DNA of 64,000 bases, taken from Paracoccus salipaludis (lineage in GTDB: Bacteria > Pseudomonadota > Alphaproteobacteria > Rhodobacterales > Rhodobacteraceae). A program made the position numbers and the translations under genes. Below the pieces are notes generated by a model. It ran no database searches. It saw only the letters and a list, made by a program, of their open reading frames with translations, and was not told the origin of the DNA. The stretch is taken from positions 434,001 to 498,000 of the forward strand of contig NZ_NSJZ01000002.1 in the NCBI RefSeq assembly GCF_002287065.1. The letters run 5' to 3'. Shown piece after piece: positions 1 to 7,743 of this stretch (position 1 is the stretch's first letter; the number at the start of each line of letters is the position of its first letter).

Positions 1-589
1 GCGACCTGGCAAAGCGCGCGAAGGTGGTGCGCTTGGTGGCGCTGCCGATCATGCCGACATAGGCCGCGTCGCCGCGCGCCAGCGCCTCGGCCGCGATCAG
101 GAAATCCAGCGCGTGGTCGTGGGTCAGGATCACATAGGCCGAACCCGGCGAGGCGCGGCGGACCTCGGCCTCGGGCAGGGGGGTCAATTCCCCCGGCACC
201 TCCGGCGCCAGCGACAGTTCCGCCGCGCGCTGGTCGATCAGCCGCACCTGCACGGGCAGCGGCAGCAGGGCGCGGGCGAGCGCGCGCCCCACATGGCCCG
301 CGCCGAAGATCAGGACCGAGGGTTCGGGCGCCGCCGGGGTGGCCGGTTCCCGGTCCAGCGTCAGTTCCACCCGGCCGCCGCAGCACTGGCCGATCTCGGG
401 GCCGAGGGGCACGTCCATCACGGCGCGGTCCTCGCCCCGCGCCAGCATCTGCCGCGCGCGGTCGATGGCCAGGTATTCCAGTTGCCCGCCGCCGATGGTG
501 CCGGTCACGGCCTCGGGGCCGACCATCATCTCGGCCCCTTCCTCGCGAGGGGTCGAGCCGCGCGCGCGCGTGATGCGGACGCGGATCAT
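1..589 (-). CDS. xdhC: XdhC, xanthine dehydrogenase maturation factor (3' end cut by window)
   Basis: XdhC proteins receive molybdenum cofactor, promote its sulfuration and insert it into the XdhB subunit. Translating the minus strand from the ATG at 589 gives about 196 residues with the family landmarks: a CCGG motif at residues 69-72, a Rossmann-type GAGHVG at 96-101, and near the window edge the C-terminal signature GMIGSATKR. The ATG overlaps the xdhB stop codon (ATGA), so the two genes are translationally coupled in an xdhA-xdhB-xdhC operon. The gene runs off the left edge, so its C-terminus is missing here. The identification is firm; only the end is unseen. Confidence 0.93.
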   Translation of the reverse strand, partial: MIRVRITRARGSTPREEGAEMMVGPEAVTGTIGGGQLEYLAIDRARQMLARGEDRAVMDVPLGPEIGQCCGGRVELTLDREPATPAAPEPSVLIFGAGHVGRALARALLPLPVQVRLIDQRAAELSLAPEVPGELTPLPEAEVRRASPGSAYVILTHDHALDFLIAAEALARGDAAYVGMIGSATKRTTFARFARS

Positions 590-2925
590 CCGCCGCTCAG
601 GGCCAGCGGCCCGCCCCGCAGCCGTTCGACGGCCATCAAGACCCGTTCCGGCGTGGCGGGGGCATCCAGTCGCGGGCATTCGCGGTAATCCGCGACCGAG
701 GCGACGGCGTGGCCGATCGCCTCGAAGACCGAGATGCCCAGCATGAAGGGCGGCTCGCCCACGGCCTTGGACCGCTTGATCGTGCGTTCCTTGTTCTCGG
801 ACCACTCGGCCAGCTTCACGTTGAAGACCTTGGGCCGATCGGACGCCAGCGGGATCTTGTAGGTGGACGGCGCGTGGGTCCGCAGCCGGCCTTCCTTGTC
901 CCACCACAGCTCCTCGCTGGTCAGCCAGCCGGTGCCCTGCACGAAGGCGCCTTCCACCTGACCCTTGTCCAGCGCCGGGTTGATCGACCGCCCCACGTCA
1001 TGCAGCACGTCCGCGCGCTCAATCACGTATTCGCCGGTCAGCGTGTCGACCGAGACCTCGGAACAGGCCGCGCCATAGGCGTAGTAGTAGAACGGCCGCC
1101 CGCGTCCCTCGGCCCGGTTCCAGTGGATCTTGGGCGTGGCATAGAAGCCGGCCGCCCAAAGCTGGACGCGGGACAGGTAGGCCATCTCGATGACCTTGCT
1201 GAAGGGGATCGTCTCGTCGCGCACGACCACGTGGTCCGGGACGAAGCGGATCTCCTCGGGCGTGGCGTCCTTGGCAGCGCAGAGGAACTCGACCAGCCGA
1301 CGCTTGATCTGGTTAGCCGCATCCAGCGCCGCCATGCCGTTCAGGTCGGTCCCGGACGAGGCCGCCGTGGCCGAGGTGTTCGGCACCTTTTCGGTCGTGG
1401 TCTTGGTGACCTTGATGCGGTCCAGCCCGACGTTGAAGGCCTCGGCCACGACCTGCGCGATCTTGGTGTGCAGGCCCTGGCCCATCTCGCAGCCGCCGTG
1501 GTTCAGCTGGATCGAGCCGTCGGTGTAGATGTGGACCAGCGCGCCCGCCTGGTTGAAATGCGTGGCGGTGAAGCTGATGCCGAACTTGACCGGCGTCAGC
1601 GCGATGCCCTTGCGGATCGGGCCGCCCGCCGCCTGCATCCGGGCGTTCCAGTCCAGCACCGCCTGACGGCGGCGGGCATAGTCGCAGGACTCCTCAAGCT
1701 CTGCGAGGAGGCGCGGCAGGATCATGTCCTCGACCGGCTGGTGATAGGGGGTCAGCTGCCCGTTGCGGTAAAGGTTCGCCTTGCGGACGGCCAGCGTGTC
1801 CTGGCCGGTGGCATAGGCGATCTCCTCGATGATCCGCTCGGCCACGATGACGCCCTGCGGGCCGCCGAAGCCCCGGAAGGCGGTGTTCGACACCGTGTTC
1901 GTGCGCAGGGGATGCGAGCGGACCTCGACATCGGGATAGAAATAGGCGTTGTCCGCGTGGAACAGCGCCCGGTCCGTCACGGCCATGCTGAGGTCGGCCG
2001 AGAAGCCGCAGCGAGCGTACCAGTCGCCCTCGACGGCCAGGATGCGGCCCGCCTCGTCGAAGCCCACGCTGTAGTCCACGACGAAGTCATGGCGCTTGCC
2101 GGTGGCGATCATGTCGTCGTCGCGGTCGGGCCGCAGCTTGACGGCGCGGTGCCATTTCTTGGCGGCGATGGCGGCCACGCAGCAGAACAGGTTCATCTGC
2201 GTTTCCTTGCCGCCGAAGCCGCCACCCATCCGGCGCACGTTCACGACGACGGCGTTCGCGGGCACGCCCAGCGCGTGCGCCACCATGTGCTGCACCTCGG
2301 TCGGATGCTGGGTCGAGGTGAAGATCACCACCTCGTCGTCCTCGCCCGGGATCGCCAGCGCGATCTGGGTTTCGAGGTAGAAGTGGTCCTGCCCGCCGAT
2401 GGTGAAGCGGCCGTCGATCCGGCGCGGCGCCTTCGGCAGCGCGGCCTGGGGGTCCCCCCGGCGCAGGGTCATGCCAGGGACCGCCAGCTCTCCGCCCGCG
2501 TCCAGCGCGGTCAGGGGGTCCAGCACATGGGGCAGGGGCTCATAGTCGATCTTCGCCAGCCGTGCCGCGCGGCGGGCCTGTTCGCGCGTTTCGGCGATCA
2601 CGGCAAACACCGGCTGGCCGTGGAACATGACCATCCCGTCGGCGAGGATCGGGTCGTCGTTCTTCCCGATGGGGCTGACGTCGTTCTTGCCGGGAACGTC
2701 GGCTGCGGTCATCACGTCGATCACGCCCGGCGCCGCGCGAACCGCATCGAGGTTCATGGACAGGATGCGTCCGTGCGCGACGGTGGACAGGCCCAGATAG
2801 GCGTGCAGGGCCCCCTGCGGCAGCACCAGGTCGTCGGTGTAGTCGGCCCGGCCGGTGACGTGCTTTTCCGCCGATTCATGCGGCGTTTCGGGCGTGACGG
2901 GCGGGGCGAGCGTTTCGTGCTTCAT
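586..2925 (-). CDS. xdhB: Xanthine dehydrogenase, molybdopterin-binding subunit
   Basis: Large molybdenum-cofactor subunit (779 aa) of heteromeric xanthine dehydrogenase, which oxidises hypoxanthine to xanthine and then to urate in the cytoplasm. Visible landmarks are the glycine-rich cofactor loop GGGFGGKET near residue 235, RGFGGPQG, EMGQGLHTK, and AVGEPP with the probable catalytic base Glu724. The length matches the bacterial two-subunit enzyme. It starts 3 nt after the xdhA stop codon and overlaps xdhC by ATGA. Other molybdenum hydroxylases share the fold, but the XdhA partner, XdhC and the urate-degrading genes nearby make xanthine the likely substrate. Confidence 0.95.
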   Translation of the reverse strand: MKHETLAPPVTPETPHESAEKHVTGRADYTDDLVLPQGALHAYLGLSTVAHGRILSMNLDAVRAAPGVIDVMTAADVPGKNDVSPIGKNDDPILADGMVMFHGQPVFAVIAETREQARRAARLAKIDYEPLPHVLDPLTALDAGGELAVPGMTLRRGDPQAALPKAPRRIDGRFTIGGQDHFYLETQIALAIPGEDDEVVIFTSTQHPTEVQHMVAHALGVPANAVVVNVRRMGGGFGGKETQMNLFCCVAAIAAKKWHRAVKLRPDRDDDMIATGKRHDFVVDYSVGFDEAGRILAVEGDWYARCGFSADLSMAVTDRALFHADNAYFYPDVEVRSHPLRTNTVSNTAFRGFGGPQGVIVAERIIEEIAYATGQDTLAVRKANLYRNGQLTPYHQPVEDMILPRLLAELEESCDYARRRQAVLDWNARMQAAGGPIRKGIALTPVKFGISFTATHFNQAGALVHIYTDGSIQLNHGGCEMGQGLHTKIAQVVAEAFNVGLDRIKVTKTTTEKVPNTSATAASSGTDLNGMAALDAANQIKRRLVEFLCAAKDATPEEIRFVPDHVVVRDETIPFSKVIEMAYLSRVQLWAAGFYATPKIHWNRAEGRGRPFYYYAYGAACSEVSVDTLTGEYVIERADVLHDVGRSINPALDKGQVEGAFVQGTGWLTSEELWWDKEGRLRTHAPSTYKIPLASDRPKVFNVKLAEWSENKERTIKRSKAVGEPPFMLGISVFEAIGHAVASVADYRECPRLDAPATPERVLMAVERLRGGPLALSGG

Positions 2926-2928
2926 GGC

Positions 2929-4368
2929 TTATTCCCCCACGGCGCGGTTCAGGCGCACCGGGACTTCCTGTCCCGAATGTTCAAGCCAGAACCGGCGGAA
3001 GAAGTTGGCGGCGACCGCATGGCGATAGTCGGCGGTCGCCCGGAAATCGGTGAGCGGGGTGAAGTCGTTCTTCACGGCGCAGGCCGCGGCCTCGAAAGTG
3101 GCGGCGGTGAAGGGCCGGCCCTCCAGCGCGGCCTCGGCCTGGACCGCGCGGGCGGGGATGCCCGCCATGCCGCCGAAGGCGACGCGGGCGCTGGCGATGA
3201 TGCCGTTCTCGACGGCGATGCGGAAGCCCGCCGAGATGGCCGAGATGTCGGCGGACTGGCGCTTGGACATCTTGTAGGCGGCGATCAGGGCACGGCCCTT
3301 GCGGGGGATGATCACGGTTTCCACGAACTCGCCCGGGCGGCGGTCCTGCCGGCCGTATTCGAGGAAGAACTCCTCCAGCGGCAGTTCGCGCCGCGCGTCG
3401 CCCAGGCGCAGGACGATGCGCGCGCCCAGCGCGATCAGCAGGGGCGGCGTTTCCCCGATGGGCGAGCCGTTGGCGATGTTGCCGCCGATGGTGCCCGCGT
3501 TGCGGATCTGCCAGCCGCCGATGCGGAGGAAATAGTCCTCGACCTCGGGGAAGTGTTCGTCGATCACGGGGGCGAACTCGGAATAGGTCACGCCCGCGCC
3601 GATGCGGATCTCGTCCGCGCTGACCTCGATCCCTTTCATCAGGTGGCCGATGAACACGCCCGGAGAGATCGGGCGCAGCTGCTTGGTCACCCACAGTCCC
3701 ACGTCCGTGGCCCCGGCGACGATGGTGGCCTGCGGGTGCTGGACCAGCACGCGGGCGAGGTCGTCCGTGTCGGCGGGCAGGATGGCGCGTTCCCCGCCCC
3801 GGCTGACATCCGCCCCCGCGGGCATGGCGGCAAGCTTCGCTGCGACCTCGGCGCGTTCCAGCGTCAGGAAATCCTGCAACTGCCCGCCCGCTTGGCCTGC
3901 GGCCAGTGCCGCCCTGACGATCGGCTCGTAGCCCGTGCAGCGGCACAGGTTCCCCTGCAGCGCGGTCTCGATCTGGACCACGTCGGGGTTCTCGTGCGTC
4001 ATCCACAGCCCGTAAAGCGCCATGACGAAGCCCGGCGTGCAGAAGCCGCACTGGCTGCCGTGATGTTCCACCATCGCGGCCTGGATCGGGTGCAGCCCGC
4101 CGTCCGGGCCGCGCAGATGCTCGATGGTGACGACGTGGCAGCGGTGGCAGGCGGCGAGGAAGCGGATGCAGGCGTTCACCGGCTCATAGACCATCGCGCC
4201 GTCGTGCAGGCGCCCGACCAGCACCGTGCAGGCGCCGCAGTCGCCCTCGGCGCAGCCTTCCTTGGTGCCGGTGAGGCCCCGGCCGAGGCGCAGGAAATCC
4301 AGCAGCGTGTCGCCGGGACCGGCCTCGGTCAGCTGGATTTCGGTGTCGTTCAGAAGAAAACGGATCAT
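2929..4368 (-). CDS. xdhA: Xanthine dehydrogenase, iron-sulfur/FAD subunit
   Basis: Small subunit (479 aa) that carries electrons from the molybdenum centre through two [2Fe-2S] clusters to FAD and NAD+. The N-terminal ferredoxin-like domain has Cys39, 44, 47 and 67. The helical second cluster domain has Cys107, 110, 142 and 144 (QCGFC, CRCTG). From about residue 180 follows the FAD-binding domain, with VAGATDVG and NAGTIGGNIANGSP. The frame is open upstream to 4734, but the ATG at 4368 gives the normal N-terminus; the upstream extension would run into the LysR gene. It is the first gene of the operon and is divergent from the regulator. Confidence 0.95.
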   Translation of the reverse strand: MIRFLLNDTEIQLTEAGPGDTLLDFLRLGRGLTGTKEGCAEGDCGACTVLVGRLHDGAMVYEPVNACIRFLAACHRCHVVTIEHLRGPDGGLHPIQAAMVEHHGSQCGFCTPGFVMALYGLWMTHENPDVVQIETALQGNLCRCTGYEPIVRAALAAGQAGGQLQDFLTLERAEVAAKLAAMPAGADVSRGGERAILPADTDDLARVLVQHPQATIVAGATDVGLWVTKQLRPISPGVFIGHLMKGIEVSADEIRIGAGVTYSEFAPVIDEHFPEVEDYFLRIGGWQIRNAGTIGGNIANGSPIGETPPLLIALGARIVLRLGDARRELPLEEFFLEYGRQDRRPGEFVETVIIPRKGRALIAAYKMSKRQSADISAISAGFRIAVENGIIASARVAFGGMAGIPARAVQAEAALEGRPFTAATFEAAACAVKNDFTPLTDFRATADYRHAVAANFFRRFWLEHSGQEVPVRLNRAVGE

Positions 4369-4449
4369 GTGGGTGACGCCTTCGCGTGGGTGGCGCACAG
4401 AATGACGCAACTTCGCGCTTGCACAAAACGCCGTGGCACGTGAACAGTT

Positions 4450-4475
4450 TACGCCGTTTATGAAGAATACGCCGT
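4450..4475. promoter_or_regulatory. Direct repeat in the xdhA/LysR divergent promoter region
   Basis: The 8-mer TACGCCGT occurs twice, at 4450-4457 and 4468-4475, with starts 18 bp apart, just before the LysR gene in the 105-bp gap between the divergent genes. LysR regulators commonly bind their own divergent promoters. Whether this repeat is the binding site is an inference from position only. Confidence 0.3.
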
Positions 4476-4476
4476 G

Positions 4477-5373
4477 ATGTCCTATCTGGAAAGCCTCAGG
4501 GTCTTCGTGCGCGTGGTCGAGCTGGGCTCGATCACGGCGGGCGGGCGCGACATGAGGCTGTCGCCCGCCGCCGCCTCGACCCGCATCCGCGACCTCGAGG
4601 CGAAGTTCGGCGCGCGGCTGCTGAACCGCACCACGCGGACCCTGACCCCGACCGAGATCGGGCAGGTGCTTTACGAGAATGCGCGCCGGGTTCTGGTGGC
4701 GCTGGACGAGGCCGAGGCGGCGGTGGCGAGCCACTCGGGCACGCCGCAGGGCGCGCTGCGCGTGGCGGCGCCGCTAGGCGCGGGGCGGCGGCTGGTCGCG
4801 CCGCTGGTGCCGCGCTTCGTCGCCGAGACCCCCGAGGTGCAGGTGCGGCTGCGCCTGTCCGACCGGGCGGTGAACATCGTCGAGGACGGGATCGACATGG
4901 CCTTCTACCTGGGCCAGCCCGAGGACTCGACGCTGATCCGACGCAAGATCGCGGATTGCCCGCGCGTGCTGGTGGCCGCGCCGTCCTACCTTGCGCAGCA
5001 CGGGGCGCCCGAGGCGGCCGACGACCTCAAGCGCCACAACTGCCTGCTGCTGCGCTTTCCGCGCTCGCCCGAGTATTTCTGGATGCTGCAGACGCCGGAG
5101 GGGCCGAAGAAGCTGGCCGTCGCCGGAGCCTTCGATTCCGATGACGGCGAGGTGCTGACCTCATGGGCGCTGGGCGGGGCGGGGATCGCCAACCGCCCCC
5201 GCTACGAGGTGGCCGAGGCCTTGGCGGACGGGCGTCTGGTCGAACTGCTGCCCGACACGCCGCCGGTTGCCGCCGAGTTCGGCGTGCTGACCCCGCACCG
5301 CGAGTTGCAGGACCCGAAGGTGCGGCTGTTCATCGAGTTCGCGGCGCGCGAGTTGAAAGGGTCGCTGGGGTAA
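4477..5373 (+). CDS. LysR-family transcriptional regulator (CrgA/AaeR-like type)
   Basis: Cytoplasmic DNA-binding regulator of about 298 aa. The N-terminal winged helix-turn-helix (residues about 3-62, with SITAGGRDMRLSPAAASTRI and LLNRTTRTLTPTE) is followed by a periplasmic-binding-protein-like effector domain. A GTG at 4474 directly precedes the ATG at 4477; either could start translation, and only a weak GAAGA lies upstream. The gene is divergent from xdhA, so it probably controls the xanthine dehydrogenase operon in response to a purine metabolite. That role is inferred from position. It is not the typical XdhR (TetR/MarR) regulator known elsewhere. Confidence 0.88.
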   Translation: MSYLESLRVFVRVVELGSITAGGRDMRLSPAAASTRIRDLEAKFGARLLNRTTRTLTPTEIGQVLYENARRVLVALDEAEAAVASHSGTPQGALRVAAPLGAGRRLVAPLVPRFVAETPEVQVRLRLSDRAVNIVEDGIDMAFYLGQPEDSTLIRRKIADCPRVLVAAPSYLAQHGAPEAADDLKRHNCLLLRFPRSPEYFWMLQTPEGPKKLAVAGAFDSDDGEVLTSWALGGAGIANRPRYEVAEALADGRLVELLPDTPPVAAEFGVLTPHRELQDPKVRLFIEFAARELKGSLG

Positions 5374-5407
5374 AGGGTCTTCGCCCCCGCCGCCTCGCGG
5401 ACGGCTC

Positions 5408-5436
5408 GCCCCGCAGGGCATCTGGGTCGGGAAGAG
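5408..5436 (+). repeat. Degenerate copy of the convergent-gap repeat (copy D)
   Basis: The segment ATCTGGGTCGGGAAGAG matches the tail of the copy at 49414-49458 with three differences in 17 bases, and is likewise preceded by a GC-rich stretch. It lies between the convergent LysR and puuD genes, as the other copies do between other convergent pairs. Confidence 0.4.
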
Positions 5437-5485
5437 GCATCGGGTTCTTCGTGGCCCAAGCACCCTTCGGGCTTCCGAGCGCCCG

Positions 5486-5567
5486 GAAAACGGCTCCGGG
5501 ACCGTTTTCAGCGGGAAAGGCCGCGGCAGCGGCGATGGGGGGCCGAAAGCCCCCCGGCTTGCCGGGG
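5486..5567. terminator. Cluster of hairpins between convergent LysR gene and puuD
   Basis: Three inverted repeats lie in the 199-bp gap. GAAAACGG at 5486-5493 pairs with 5502-5509. GGGGGGC at 5537-5543 pairs with 5549-5555 around a CGAAA loop. CCCCGGC at 5552-5558 pairs with 5561-5567. The last two overlap and cannot form together. They probably terminate transcription from both sides, although no long T-run follows. Confidence 0.5.
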
Positions 5568-5572
5568 CGGGA

Positions 5573-6796
5573 TCACCCCCGCCCGGCGCTGTCGAACCAG
5601 GCGCGCAGGGTGGCGCGCTCCTCGGGCTCGATATAGCTGACGTTGCCGGGCGGCATGGCGTCGGTCAGGCCGGCCTGAAGGAAGATCTCGCGGGCGTGGC
5701 GGGCGATCTGCGCGTCGGTTTCCAGAACGACGCGCTTGGGGGCGGTGGCGAGCCCTTCCCACCCCGGCTCGGCCGCGTGGCACATCGAGCAGCGGCCCGC
5801 GACGATGTCGCGGACAGCCTCGAAATGCGGGTCGGCGGTCAGGCGGGCCTCGCGGGCGGTCAGGGCCGCCTCCTCGCCTTCAAGCCGCTGGGTGCCCAGC
5901 GAGGACAGCCAGACGATCCCGAGGAACAGCGCCGCGGTTGCGGCCCAGGTCCACCAGGGCTTGGGCTTGCCCGCGTGGGACGTGTTGAAGAAGTGCCGGA
6001 TGGTCACGCCCATCAGGAACACCAGCGCCGCGATCAGCCAGTTGTAGCGGCTCGCGAAGGCCAGCGGATAATGGTTCGACAGCATCAGGAACACGACCGG
6101 CAGGGTCAGGTAGTTGTTGTGCGTCGAGCGCAGCTTGGCGATCTTGCCGTATTTCGGATCGGGCGTGCGGCCCGCCTTGAGATCGGCCACGACGATCCGC
6201 TGGTTCGGGATGATGATCATGGCGACGTTCGCGGTCATGATCGTCGCCGTGAAGGCGCCCAGATGCAGCAGCGCCGCGCGGCCCGTGAAGACCTGGTCAT
6301 AGCCCCAGGCCATGACGACCAGCAGCGCAAACAGCAGCAGCATCAGCGTGGTCGGGTTCTCGCCCAGCCGGCTCTTGCACAGGCGGTCGTAGATCACCCA
6401 GCCGATCCCCAGCGACAGCGCCGAGATCAGGATGGCCGCCCATGTGGACAGTTCCACCTTGGCCGGGTCGATCAGGTAAAGCTCGGCCTGCGCCCAGTAG
6501 AGCACCATCAGCATGGCGGCGCCCGACAGCCAGGTGGAATAGCTTTCCCACTTGAACCAGGTCAGGTGCTCGGGCAGCCGCTCGGGCGCGACCAGGTACT
6601 TGGTGATGTGGTAGAAGCCGCCGCCGTGGACCTGCCATTCCTCGCCATGCGCCTTTTCCGGCAGGCCGGGGGCCTTCCGCAGGCTGAGGTCCAGCGCGAT
6701 GAAGTAGAAGGACGACCCGATCCAGGCGATGGCGGTGATGACATGGACCCAGCGGATCGCGAAGGCCGCCCAGTCGTGAAGGATGATGCCGTCCAT
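5573..6796 (-). CDS. puuD: PuuD, membrane urate hydroxylase with C-terminal cytochrome c
   Basis: Cofactor-independent-uricase replacement that oxidises urate to 5-hydroxyisourate and passes electrons to a fused cytochrome c. The 407-aa product begins with a multi-pass membrane domain (about eight hydrophobic segments, e.g. WVHVITAIAWIGSSFYFIAL). It ends in a c-type haem domain with CSMCH at residues 336-340 and a likely axial Met in DAMPPGN near residue 381. The ATG at 6796 is chosen because it opens directly into the membrane domain. The uraH stop lies 1 nt upstream, so the genes are co-transcribed and catalyse consecutive steps. Confidence 0.93.
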   Translation of the reverse strand: MDGIILHDWAAFAIRWVHVITAIAWIGSSFYFIALDLSLRKAPGLPEKAHGEEWQVHGGGFYHITKYLVAPERLPEHLTWFKWESYSTWLSGAAMLMVLYWAQAELYLIDPAKVELSTWAAILISALSLGIGWVIYDRLCKSRLGENPTTLMLLLFALLVVMAWGYDQVFTGRAALLHLGAFTATIMTANVAMIIIPNQRIVVADLKAGRTPDPKYGKIAKLRSTHNNYLTLPVVFLMLSNHYPLAFASRYNWLIAALVFLMGVTIRHFFNTSHAGKPKPWWTWAATAALFLGIVWLSSLGTQRLEGEEAALTAREARLTADPHFEAVRDIVAGRCSMCHAAEPGWEGLATAPKRVVLETDAQIARHAREIFLQAGLTDAMPPGNVSYIEPEERATLRAWFDSAGRG

Positions 6797-6797
6797 C

Positions 6798-7145
6798 TCA
6801 GCTTCCCCGATAAGTGGAATAGCCGTAGGGCGAGACCAGCAGCGGGACGTGGTAATGGTCGTCCTCGGCCATGCCGAAGCGGATCGGCACCTCGTCCAGG
6901 AAGCGCGGCGCGGGGGCATCCTCGTCGATGTCCAGCCATGCGCCGACATGGAAGACCAGCTCGTAGCGGCCGGTCCTGAACTCGGCCTCGGGCAGGATCG
7001 GCCCATCGGTGCGGCCGTCCGCGTTGGTGATCACCTCGCGCAGCTGGCGCCGTTCGCCGTCCAGCGCGTAGAGCGTGATGCGCATCCCTGCCGCCGGGCG
7101 TCCCCGCGCGGTGTCCAGCACATGGGTCGTCAGATATCCGGCCAT
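6798..7145 (-). CDS. uraH: 5-hydroxyisourate hydrolase (transthyretin-like)
   Basis: Hydrolyses 5-hydroxyisourate, the product of PuuD, to OHCU. The 115-aa protein has the family N-terminus (GYLTTHVLDTARG), the internal HYHVPLLVSPYGYSTY block and the diagnostic C-terminal YRGS. An upstream ATG at 7160 is in frame, but a GGGGGG run 5 nt before the ATG at 7145 looks like the ribosome site, and homologues begin at this point. No N-terminal targeting sequence is visible, so the protein is cytoplasmic. The next enzyme (OHCU decarboxylase) is not encoded in this window. Confidence 0.93.
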   Translation of the reverse strand: MAGYLTTHVLDTARGRPAAGMRITLYALDGERRQLREVITNADGRTDGPILPEAEFRTGRYELVFHVGAWLDIDEDAPAPRFLDEVPIRFGMAEDDHYHVPLLVSPYGYSTYRGS

Positions 7146-7203
7146 TGGCCCCCCGTTCATCTTTGCTGCTGCCGTGATAGGGCAGGTTCACCGGCGCTGG
7201 ACA

Positions 7204-7217
7204 GTGGGCTAGACCAC
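7204..7217. promoter_or_regulatory. Imperfect dyad in the uraH/allA divergent region
   Basis: GTGGGCTAGACCAC has GTGG/CCAC arms and a CTAG core, with one mismatched pair between them. It overlaps a weak promoter-like pair for allA (TTCACC at 7187-7192, 17 bp, TAGACC at 7210-7215). Its position between two divergent purine-degradation genes fits an operator, but this is only inferred. Confidence 0.3.
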
Positions 7218-7254
7218 ATTCAGCTTATCGTTTCGCAGAAGAATGAGGGAAGCG

Positions 7255-7743
7255 ATGAACGACGACTGCATCATCCGGGCCGAGCCGCTGACGGCCGAAG
7301 CCTTCGCGCCGTGGGGCGAAGTGCTGGAAACCTCGGGTGAGCCCGACCGCATCATCAACGAGGGCCGCTGCGGCCGCTGGCACGAACAGGGGCGCCTGGA
7401 TGTCGAGGGGCGGGCCGGGATCTCGATCTTCCGGTCGCAGTCCGTGCGGCTGCCCTACGCCTTCCGGCTGGTCGAACGGCATCCGCTGGGCTCTCAGGCC
7501 TTCCTGCCGATGACCGAGCATCCCTTCCTGGTGATCGTCGCGCCGGACGAGGGCGGGACGCCGGGCCGCCCCCGCGCCTTCGTGACCGCGCCGGGGCAGG
7601 CGATCAACCTCGCGCGCGGCGCCTGGCACGGGGTGCTGACTCCGCTGGCCGATCCGGGGCTGTTCGCGGTGGTGGACCGCTGCGCCGAGGGGCCGAACCT
7701 TCAGGAATACCGCTGGGATCAGGACTGGACGGTGGTCGCCTGA
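7255..7743 (+). CDS. allA: Ureidoglycolate lyase
   Basis: AllA splits ureidoglycolate into glyoxylate and urea, the last step of allantoin breakdown. The 162-aa protein matches the cupin-like family: the opening PLTAEAFAPWGEVLE, RxxxG-type strands around SIFRSQSVRLPYAF, LVERHPLGSQAFLPM, GQAINLARGAWHG and the C-terminal QEYRW. An in-frame ATG at 7243 exists, but GAGGGA at 7246-7251 lies just before the ATG at 7255, which decides the start. The gene is divergent from uraH and its 3' end overlaps the convergent rbsK by 25 bp. Confidence 0.93.
   Translation: MNDDCIIRAEPLTAEAFAPWGEVLETSGEPDRIINEGRCGRWHEQGRLDVEGRAGISIFRSQSVRLPYAFRLVERHPLGSQAFLPMTEHPFLVIVAPDEGGTPGRPRAFVTAPGQAINLARGAWHGVLTPLADPGLFAVVDRCAEGPNLQEYRWDQDWTVVA

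Noticed and set aside
709..4443. Open frame of more than 1,200 codons on the plus strand opposite xdhA and xdhB
   Set aside because: It is antisense to two firmly identified genes, is rich in Arg/Gly/His/Val from GC codon bias, and shows no domain. Similar long antisense frames oppose clpA, atpA, atpD, acnA, ligD, uvrD and uvrB.
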